IMG/VR virus record: IMGVR_UViG_3300022822_000091 | Location: 1-21,914 of that record | Reading direction: 5' to 3' (one strand) | Source of the DNA: a virus | DNA length: 21,914 bases | Shown here: positions 1 to 4,755 of the stretch, one piece after another | How positions within the stretch are numbered: the first letter of the stretch is position 1 | How the letters are laid out: each line of letters starts with the position of its first letter | The notes under the pieces: model-generated | The model's database searches: none | What the model was told of the DNA's origin: nothing | The model's input: the letters and a program-made list of their open reading frames with translations, nothing else | Translations under genes and position numbers: made by a program

Positions 1-37
1 TGAAAAAGTTAAAGCCTTTTCTTTTGGTTAATTTCAT
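1..37 (-). CDS. Start of next early gene, truncated by window edge
   Basis: An ATG at 37-35 opens a frame reading MKLTKRKGFNFF up to the window edge; only 12 codons are visible. It lies 22 nt after a TACATTTG promoter box and beyond the terminator that ends the recombination cassette, so it probably starts a new transcription unit. The N-terminus resembles the opening of phage replication or replisome-organiser-like proteins of Bacteroidota that carry a KGFNFFRSY-type start. That is recollection from a very short stretch, so the function is open. Confidence 0.5.
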   Translation of the reverse strand, partial: MKLTKRKGFNFF

Positions 38-59
38 AATTCTGTTTTTGTTTGTTTAG

Positions 60-67
60 CAAATGTA
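60..67 (-). promoter_or_regulatory. Bacteroidota-type -7 box before the gene at 37
   Basis: Read on the minus strand the box is TACATTTG, an exact match to TAnnTTTG. It ends 22 nt before the ATG at 37, the same spacing as the two upstream early promoters. No convincing TTG -33 element lies 19-20 nt upstream, so this promoter may be weak or need an activator. Confidence 0.5.
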
Positions 68-110
68 TAATAAATATATTTAACATCTGAGGTTATTTAA
101 GAATAAAGCC

Positions 111-143
111 AAAAAAAGGGAGATAAGTTAATATCTCCCTTTT
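111..143 (-). terminator. Intrinsic terminator ending the recombination cassette
   Basis: A perfect 12-bp stem (114-125 with 132-143, one arm AAAAGGGAGATA) encloses a 6-nt loop. On the minus strand it runs into a 7-T tract (117-111). It lies 15 nt beyond the stop of the DUF3127 gene, where an early operon terminator is expected. The plus-strand side has only four T residues, so termination should be mainly minus-strand. Confidence 0.9.
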
Positions 144-157
144 AAGACCTTTAATTA

Positions 158-523
158 CTAAAAGGGTAGTCCATCTTCATCTTCGACTAAAGATTGCTCA
201 GGAGCTTGATTTGACACCTCTTCAGATGATTTCTTCTCAATCTTCCAAGCAGACAAACTCGTAAAGTACTTTCCTTTCCATTCGTTGCATCCAATATTAA
301 ATTGAACACTAACTTCATCACCTACTTTTTGGAACTTTGTAAGGTTGGTTACTTTTTCCTCACCAAAAACTTCAAAGCAAAATACTTGCTCCTTACCTTC
401 ATATCCATCGTTATTGGATATTAGGAAGTTTTGCTTCTTCCATTCCTTACCACTTGCTTTTGCAACTCCGCTTTCAACGTCTAAAAATTGCTTAATCTTA
501 CCACTTAATGCTAATTCACTCAT
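158..523 (-). CDS. DUF3127 single-stranded DNA-binding-like protein
   Basis: This 121-residue protein matches the DUF3127 family, a short OB-fold-like family found in Bacteroidota and their phages and thought to replace SSB. A beta-rich core (about residues 4-95) includes the segment QVFCFEVFGEEK and a basic/aromatic EWKGKYFTSLSAWKIE strand. A disordered Ser/Glu/Gln linker follows, then the acidic tip EDEDGLPF. That tip closely mimics the C-terminal peptide of bacterial SSB (DDDIPF type) used to recruit replication and repair partners. The gene follows the ERF annealing protein by 9 nt, so both likely act on the same single-stranded DNA during phage recombination or replication. Family assignment is by residue pattern; the SSB role is inferred from the tail and the neighbour. 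Confidence 0.82.
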   Translation of the reverse strand: MSELALSGKIKQFLDVESGVAKASGKEWKKQNFLISNNDGYEGKEQVFCFEVFGEEKVTNLTKFQKVGDEVSVQFNIGCNEWKGKYFTSLSAWKIEKKSSEEVSNQAPEQSLVEDEDGLPF

Positions 524-532
524 AATTTCTAT

Positions 533-1093
533 TTATTTAGTTTTTAATAATGCTACTATACTACTTGGTACTGTGAACTTCTTTTCTAAACTATTTACAA
601 CGTAATCTAACTTGGTAGGGTTTTCTATTACATATTGCTTAGCTCTAAGGTAAGACTTGTCAGATAGATTTAGTAGTGGCAATTGCTTGTCGTGAGTATT
701 ACTTGCATCACTATCCTTCGTGTCATCAATAAGTAATAAATTACCTAACGCATATTTCTTGGCATACGATGAAGCAGCACCTGTTCTTTGTGGCATTTGC
801 ATACCCTTTGCTGTAAAATCTACAATAGCTTGTGCCGTAGACGCAACAGAGCTTTCTCTGTCTGTTGTTTCTAAATCAACAACTTTAGCCTCAGAATGAA
901 CATATACACTCTCTCCCACTATCCTTAGTTCATCCGTTATTTTAAACATAACGTTGTACTTCTTTTGAAGAGGCTTGATTGCCTCTAAAATGTCTTCTGC
1001 TGAACGGTAATTGTACTTACCAAAGGAGTTTCTTTGTCCTTTTGGAGCTTTTAGCTCTGACTGAATGAATTGTAATTTTTCTAAAATTGTCAT
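533..1093 (-). CDS. erf: ERF-family single-strand annealing recombinase
   Basis: This 186-residue protein has the ERF superfamily layout. The N-terminus carries a helical LEKLQFIQSELKAPKGQ and the conserved F-GKYNYRSAEDIL segment (residues 24-36), followed by a beta-sheet (47-75). Further on is the hallmark TGAASSYAKKYALGNLL segment (104-120) and an Asp-rich DDTKDSDA end (123-130). Residues 145-186 form a short helical tail that is probably DNA- or partner-binding. ERF proteins form rings that anneal complementary single strands in phage recombination and genome circularisation. The gene sits 2 nt after a 42-residue coiled-coil ORF and just before an SSB-like gene, a typical annealase plus SSB pair. 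No exonuclease partner is visible in the window. Confidence 0.9.
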   Translation of the reverse strand: MTILEKLQFIQSELKAPKGQRNSFGKYNYRSAEDILEAIKPLQKKYNVMFKITDELRIVGESVYVHSEAKVVDLETTDRESSVASTAQAIVDFTAKGMQMPQRTGAASSYAKKYALGNLLLIDDTKDSDASNTHDKQLPLLNLSDKSYLRAKQYVIENPTKLDYVVNSLEKKFTVPSSIVALLKTK

Positions 1094-1095
1094 TG

Positions 1096-1224
1096 TTAAT
1101 TTGCTTTAAATGTTAATAATTTATTATATTCTTCTTTTGATTCGTCTAACTCAGACTTTAATTCGTCTACCTTGTTTAGCAAGGCTATTATTCTTTGTCT
1201 TTGAAATTCTACAAGCTCGTTCAT
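1096..1224 (-). CDS. 42-residue coiled-coil early protein
   Basis: This short ORF begins MNELVEFQRQRIIALLNK and ends with stop TAA 2 nt before the ERF start. It is almost entirely charged/leucine heptad-like helix (L4, I13, L15/L16, V19, L22, L26), suggesting a small coiled-coil dimer. Support for a real gene comes from its own promoter 21 nt upstream, the tight junction with the ERF gene, and the fact that it fills an otherwise empty 180-bp gap. It could be an accessory factor of the recombinase or a leader peptide; no family was recognised. Confidence 0.65.
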   Translation of the reverse strand: MNELVEFQRQRIIALLNKVDELKSELDESKEEYNKLLTFKAN

Positions 1225-1245
1225 ATTTTTGTTTTTAATTGTTCT

Positions 1246-1277
1246 GCAATATAGTGATAATATATTTAACACGCAAA
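1246..1277 (-). promoter_or_regulatory. Early promoter P2 (TTTG-N20-TATATTGC)
   Basis: Read on the minus strand, TTTG (1277-1274) is followed 20 nt later by TATATTGC (1253-1246), close to the Bacteroidota consensus TTTG/TAnnTTTG. The box ends 21 nt before the ATG at 1224. The leader is A-rich with almost no G. The -33 box abuts the stop codon of the upstream gene. Confidence 0.65.
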
Positions 1278-1622
1278 TTACTGTATAAAATAAAATTGGT
1301 CGTAATCAATATCTCCATCTTGCTCACGTTCAGCTCTGTAGTGTTCCCCTGCTTCATCACTCTCTTTACTATCAAATAAAGATTCAAATATGTCTGTAAT
1401 AAACGTTTTTTGACTCTCTGTAAGTTCTGCTTTCACATCACCTAACATTACATTAATCTCAATAGTTCCGCTTCTGAAGTAGCTTATGTCTACTAATGAT
1501 TCTGTTTTTTGAATATACACAACAACCTCGTTAAGTACTCTTCCTAATGTTGAGTAGTCGTAGTTGTATTCTGTAAAGTTTTCGTCTAATAATCTTTCTA
1601 ATTGTTCGTCTGTTATTTTCAT
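1278..1622 (-). CDS. Acidic early protein of unknown function
   Basis: This 114-residue acidic protein (many Asp/Glu, C-terminus DIDYDQFYFIQ) has no family I recognise. The N-terminal half reads as helix (MKITDEQLERLLDENF), then a strand-rich section with VVVYIQK and TIEINVML, then a helix ESQKTFITDIFESLF. There are no membrane segments and no cysteines. It is the first gene after the late-region terminator, and promoter P1 lies 21 nt before its ATG, so it is probably expressed early and ahead of the annealing recombinase. Its charge could fit a DNA mimic or an inhibitor of a host nuclease, but nothing in the sequence proves this. Confidence 0.75.
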   Translation of the reverse strand: MKITDEQLERLLDENFTEYNYDYSTLGRVLNEVVVYIQKTESLVDISYFRSGTIEINVMLGDVKAELTESQKTFITDIFESLFDSKESDEAGEHYRAEREQDGDIDYDQFYFIQ

Positions 1623-1643
1623 CTGTTCTTGTTTTAAGATACC

Positions 1644-1674
1644 GCAATATACATCTATTTATTAAACCACCAAA
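1644..1674 (-). promoter_or_regulatory. Early promoter P1 (TTTG-N19-TATATTGC)
   Basis: Minus-strand TTTG (1674-1671) precedes TATATTGC (1651-1644) by 19 nt, and the box ends 21 nt before the ATG at 1622. The eight-base box is identical to that of P2. It sits directly after the late terminator, as expected for a new transcription unit. Confidence 0.68.
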
Positions 1675-1683
1675 ATAATAAAC

Positions 1684-1713
1684 AAAAAAAGAGGCTACAA
1701 TTAAGTAACCTCT
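1684..1713 (-). terminator. Intrinsic terminator ending the late (structural/lysis) region
   Basis: On the minus strand a 9-bp stem (AGAGGTTAC pairing with GTAGCCTCT, one G-U pair) with a 6-nt loop is followed by seven T residues (1690-1684). It lies 32 nt after the stop of the last lysis-region gene and just before promoter P1, so it separates late and early units. Confidence 0.85.
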
Positions 1714-1744
1714 CTAAACAAAAAACAAAATAAACAAAAAACAA

Positions 1745-2173
1745 TTAATATATTACTATCTCTGATTTCTTTAAATAAGAGTCTGTATCAAAGTATATGA
1801 AGTCATCTGCGATGTGTATTCTTGTAACACCATACTGAACTAACCCCCTTACAAATTTAAGCCTTATTCCTTTATCACAGCACTTAAATTTAATAGACTT
1901 ACCAACACGATGTCCGCTATTTGTTGGTAACTTAGTTTTATCTGCCAAAGGCTTAGACACATAACCCTTTAAAATGAAACCAAATATTCTCTCGGTCTTG
2001 CAAATAGCGTCTAATATAAATATAGGCTCTGATTCCATAAATCTCTTACCTGAACCTAATGTACAAGGGGAATCGAACATTGACCACTTGTAGACAGACA
2101 AGCCTTCGCTATCCATCTCTTCTGTGTATGTGTCCGTATATTCTACAGAGTATTTATTTTTAAGCGTATTCAA
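1745..2173 (-). CDS. Degenerate peptidase M15-like protein (predicted inactive)
   Basis: Residues 30-142 follow the M15 (D-Ala-D-Ala carboxypeptidase-like) phage endolysin pattern: FDSP...GSG near 33-42, then FILKGY (66-71), PTNSGHRVG (83-91), and GVTRIHIADDFIYFDTD (115-131). This aligns nearly end to end with the active endolysin two genes upstream (its NPTSSHIKG and GFTRLGIAETFIHADFD). Of the three expected zinc ligands only H88 survives: the Asp is K95 and the last His is Y127. The conserved Arg after Tyr is V72. It is therefore probably a pseudoenzyme, perhaps a peptidoglycan-binding or regulatory partner. The full frame starts with TTG directly after the holin stop; an ATG at 2116 (123 residues) is the alternative and keeps the whole M15-like part. 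The frame is intact with no disruption. Confidence 0.72.
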   Translation of the reverse strand: MNTLKNKYSVEYTDTYTEEMDSEGLSVYKWSMFDSPCTLGSGKRFMESEPIFILDAICKTERIFGFILKGYVSKPLADKTKLPTNSGHRVGKSIKFKCCDKGIRLKFVRGLVQYGVTRIHIADDFIYFDTDSYLKKSEIVIY

Positions 2174-2611
2174 TTACTTTTTATTTTTTCCATATTCACG
2201 CAAAGTAAAGTAACCCCCAATAGCTGTTACACCCATTGTCATAAGTATTGGTAAGTACGCTTCACCAAGAGGTTTACCCCACATTGCACAAACAATAACA
2301 ATATCTATAAGCAATGTAAAATTAGCAACTACCAACGGTCTAATATTTCTTGGTAGCCAATCTTGAGATTTATTGTCTGACTCCCATCTCTTAGTAAGCT
2401 CTCTTTCGTGCTCAACGTCTTTCTGAAGCTCTGCAATCAACATCTCTTTATCATCTTCTGTAAGCTCCTTGTCACCTGTTATAGCATTTAATATGTCAGA
2501 CACCTTTCCTCCTGTTATAGCATCCACTAATGGTAAACCTACTTTTTTACCTGTTTTTACAATTCCTGCAAATAGTTTGCCAAAAAAAGTCTTTTTATCT
2601 CCCTCTTTCAT
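2174..2611 (-). CDS. Holin of the 3TM / GTA-holin family (DUF3154-like)
   Basis: This 145-residue protein carries the family signature WLPRNIRPLVV (residues 85-95), followed by two hydrophobic segments (about 93-110 and 117-136) and a basic C-terminus (REYGKNKK). The N-terminal 80 residues hold an amphipathic segment (8-45) and a charged helix (50-78). Such holins permeabilise the inner membrane to release or trigger the endolysin. The gene lies between the M15 endolysin upstream and the degenerate M15 paralogue downstream, giving a clear lysis cassette. Length and signature fit the family; the number of true membrane segments (two clear, possibly a third weak one) is uncertain. Confidence 0.85.
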   Translation of the reverse strand: MKEGDKKTFFGKLFAGIVKTGKKVGLPLVDAITGGKVSDILNAITGDKELTEDDKEMLIAELQKDVEHERELTKRWESDNKSQDWLPRNIRPLVVANFTLLIDIVIVCAMWGKPLGEAYLPILMTMGVTAIGGYFTLREYGKNKK

Positions 2612-2620
2612 AATTTATAT

Positions 2621-2944
2621 TTAATAAGTCCAACTAACATTTTGTGATTTATCCAAGTCAAAATCTGCGTGAATAAAAGTTTCTGCAATCCCCAATCTCG
2701 TAAAGCCAACGTGTATTAGAGCCTCTAAGACCAAGAACCTTTCTCTACTACTTCTTATAGCTATATCCACTGCTAAGCCTTTGATATGGCTTGAAGTAGG
2801 GTTCTTTATTGATTCAGGATGCTCAGGACTTCTGTACGCTGAATTTATATTAAAAGGGATACCTGCATATTCTCTTGCAGCATCTAACTTTTCCAAGAAG
2901 CAAACATCCATATTCTCTTCTATATTTTTAAAGTATTTACTCAT
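2621..2944 (-). CDS. M15-family endolysin (D,D- or L,D-peptidase)
   Basis: This 107-residue protein is a compact peptidase M15_3-type domain. Zinc ligands are seen as H53 and D60 in SSHIKGLAVDI and H92 in FIHADFD, with the substrate-side SAYRSP (residues 35-40) upstream. It would cut peptidoglycan stem peptides at lysis. Compared with usual family members the N-terminal FDSP...GSG strand is missing: the protein begins MSKYFKNIEENMD and goes straight to the helix FLEKLDAAREYAG. No signal peptide is present, so export must rely on the holin. The start overlaps the preceding small membrane-protein gene by 8 nt, and the holin follows 9 nt downstream. Confidence 0.9.
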   Translation of the reverse strand: MSKYFKNIEENMDVCFLEKLDAAREYAGIPFNINSAYRSPEHPESIKNPTSSHIKGLAVDIAIRSSRERFLVLEALIHVGFTRLGIAETFIHADFDLDKSQNVSWTY

Positions 2945-3101
2945 CTTTTTCTTTATTTTTATTCATTAAATACCACTTTTGTGCGGTGTATCCAATCACC
3001 ACTAAGGTTAGTAATATTTTTAAACCAAGCTCAATTTGAGTATAGTTAACTGCAAAGGCAAACCCATTTAATCCGTATATTTTCAAGTCAATTAGTTTCA
3101 T
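2937..3101 (-). CDS. Small single-TM protein in the lysis cassette
   Basis: This 54-residue ORF begins MKLIDLKIYGLNGFAFAV and has one hydrophobic helix (about residues 24-40, LGLKILLTLVVIGYTA) followed by a basic/charged tail ending KNKEKDE. Its ATG overlaps the upstream stop in TAATG and its stop overlaps the endolysin start by 8 nt, so it is translationally locked into the lysis cassette. Similar short proteins (an amphipathic start, one TM, then a KWY-like segment) are, from memory, common next to endolysins in Bacteroidota phages. It may be a second holin, pinholin-like factor or antiholin; the role is inferred from position only. Confidence 0.75.
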   Translation of the reverse strand: MKLIDLKIYGLNGFAFAVNYTQIELGLKILLTLVVIGYTAQKWYLMNKNKEKDE

Positions 3102-3460
3102 TAAAATTTATGTGTTAAGTAACTCGCTCCTAAGAATGAGTGGATTCCTTCGTTATCTAATTCTACGCTATAGCTTTTCCAACCGTAAGGATGGTCTTTC
3201 TTTTCTAAGTTACCCTCTTCATCGAAAGTGTCTTCCAAGAACCAAGCCATATCAACGTGATACCCTTCCGAGTAGACGGCTTCTTTTACCTCCTCTCCTT
3301 GCTCGTTATATATTGCCTTTTCTAAAACGATATAACCTAAAGGCACGAATGCAAACTTTATTTTAGGTATCTCGTTTCCTTCTTGGTCAATGTCGTGTAA
3401 GGCATCCATTTTTGAATTAAACTGTTCTGCTGAATTAAACTCGTATTTTCCTATATTCAT
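3101..3460 (-). CDS. Conserved phage protein of unknown function, between tail fibre and lysis genes
   Basis: This 119-residue soluble protein has no signal peptide or TM. It contains beta-rich stretches (IKFAFVPLGYIVLE, residues 34-47) and a distinctive ending HPYGWKSYSVELDNEGIHSFLG, which recalls small proteins beside tail genes in flavobacterial phages; I know of no assigned function. The gene starts 2 nt after the stop of the 427-residue fibre protein and shares a TAATG with the small membrane-protein gene downstream. Position would suit a fibre assembly or baseplate accessory, but nothing specific supports it. Confidence 0.7.
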   Translation of the reverse strand: MNIGKYEFNSAEQFNSKMDALHDIDQEGNEIPKIKFAFVPLGYIVLEKAIYNEQGEEVKEAVYSEGYHVDMAWFLEDTFDEEGNLEKKDHPYGWKSYSVELDNEGIHSFLGASYLTHKF

Positions 3461-3462
3461 AA

Positions 3463-4746
3463 TTATCTTGTTAATTTATTTAAAAATTCTTCTGTTATTT
3501 CTCCTGACTTATAAAACCTTAAATCTCTTAACTTAAAATTACTATCGTTGTTAAAAAAGTTTTTAATTACTGATAATGAAAAATCATTAAAAATAGCTGT
3601 AATCTCTGTGCTTCCGCCTACACTTGATGTAGGTGCTATACTTCCATTTATAAATAGTTTTGTAGAGCCACTTTTATACCATAATGCTACTTTGTTAAAT
3701 TCTGTTGCATCTACTAAGTCGTAGGAAACATTCACTAACGTAGAGTTTGACTGTCTAATGTAAACGCTTATTGAGTCTTTAGTTTGATTTTGAAATAACC
3801 CTATTAAGTTGTTGCTGTTTCCTAAGCTGTCTTGTATAGATATAGAATTAACAATGTTTTTTGACTTACTTGAGTTAAAAGCTATATCAGCAAAAATAAC
3901 ACCTTCTCTGCCATCAAGATATTCGCTTAATCCTGACTTTGAGAATGATTCCTTTAATCTTGTTACTCCTGAGCTTGTTCCGAAATTTGGAATATACGAA
4001 GAACTGTAATTATTTTCTTCTAATTGTGCACCCCATAAATAAGCATAAGCGTTTGAATTTATGTCTGAGGAGTCTATTTTACCTTCTGAATCTCTTGGTG
4101 AAAAGGCTAAAGTTGCAGTTGAGTTGTTATCGGTTTCACAAGATATTGAAACTCTAAAAAAACCATTTTTAACCTCCTTTATTGAGTAGTTAGTTACTGT
4201 AAATGTAGTTGAGGTTACTAAAAAAACTTCCGAAGTTGAGTATCTGAATTGTAAATCAACACGAGCAGGAAACGAACCCGTAATCCTTATTGCTCCATAA
4301 TCTCCTAACCCTTTTTTAACAAAAAAACTTCCCGACATATTTACTACAGACGAACTTGACTTGTTAAATGCGTCATTAATATATGAGGCACTTGCAGATG
4401 TTCTTTTAATTTTATCAGCACTTTTAGAGCCGTCAGGAGCTATAGCCTCATTACTCGTAACATCTATATTTGATTTATTCCAATCATACCGAGCAAAGTC
4501 TTCTGAGTATTTTACAATATTTGTTGAAGCGTCTTCTATAAGTAAATACGGATTGTTAGACTGTTCCCAATTTAAACGAGGCGTATTTCCTGAAACCTCC
4601 TCTAATAGACCTTCTTTAGTAAACCTACGAGCAGAGCTACTTCTTGAGAAGTTTAAGTCAGCCTGACCGTTTATAGGTAGTTTGCTATAAATTAAACCAT
4701 CTTTATATCCGCTTGGAATAAATGCTATGCTTGGTGTTATTGCCAT
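3463..4746 (-). CDS. Receptor-binding / tail spike candidate with LamG-like C-terminus
   Basis: In this 427-residue protein, residues 8-72 follow the phage spike-type pattern seen in many Bacteroidota tail proteins: a YKDGLIYSKLPINGQADLNFSR stretch split by SSSARRF, then PRLNWE and YLLIEDASTNIV. Residues 78-255 form a beta-sandwich like a carbohydrate-binding module (starting YSEDF..YDWNKSN, ending WGAQLEE...SSYIP). Residues 280-427 (EGVIFADI...LWYKSGSTKLFINGS...LRDLRFYKSG) resemble a LamG/concanavalin-like lectin domain. It probably binds host surface glycans at the tail or a fibre. It follows the larger paralogue by 9 nt and both share the N-terminal spike motif and C-terminal LamG-like domain, differing in the middle. 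The exact location on the virion is not shown by sequence. Confidence 0.72.
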   Translation of the reverse strand: MAITPSIAFIPSGYKDGLIYSKLPINGQADLNFSRSSSARRFTKEGLLEEVSGNTPRLNWEQSNNPYLLIEDASTNIVKYSEDFARYDWNKSNIDVTSNEAIAPDGSKSADKIKRTSASASYINDAFNKSSSSVVNMSGSFFVKKGLGDYGAIRITGSFPARVDLQFRYSTSEVFLVTSTTFTVTNYSIKEVKNGFFRVSISCETDNNSTATLAFSPRDSEGKIDSSDINSNAYAYLWGAQLEENNYSSSYIPNFGTSSGVTRLKESFSKSGLSEYLDGREGVIFADIAFNSSKSKNIVNSISIQDSLGNSNNLIGLFQNQTKDSISVYIRQSNSTLVNVSYDLVDATEFNKVALWYKSGSTKLFINGSIAPTSSVGGSTEITAIFNDFSLSVIKNFFNNDSNFKLRDLRFYKSGEITEEFLNKLTR

Positions 4747-4755
4747 TTTATTATT

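Noticed and set aside
1745-2173. Degenerate M15 gene as a sequencing-error pseudogene
   Set aside because: The frame is intact, the spacing of conserved segments is kept, and it sits in a well-packed cassette, so substitutions at the ligands look real rather than a frameshift artefact.
2174-2611. A gene transfer agent suggested by the GTA-type holin family name
   Set aside because: That holin family is widespread in ordinary phages; the annealase/SSB cassette, spikes and endolysin fit a normal phage or prophage.
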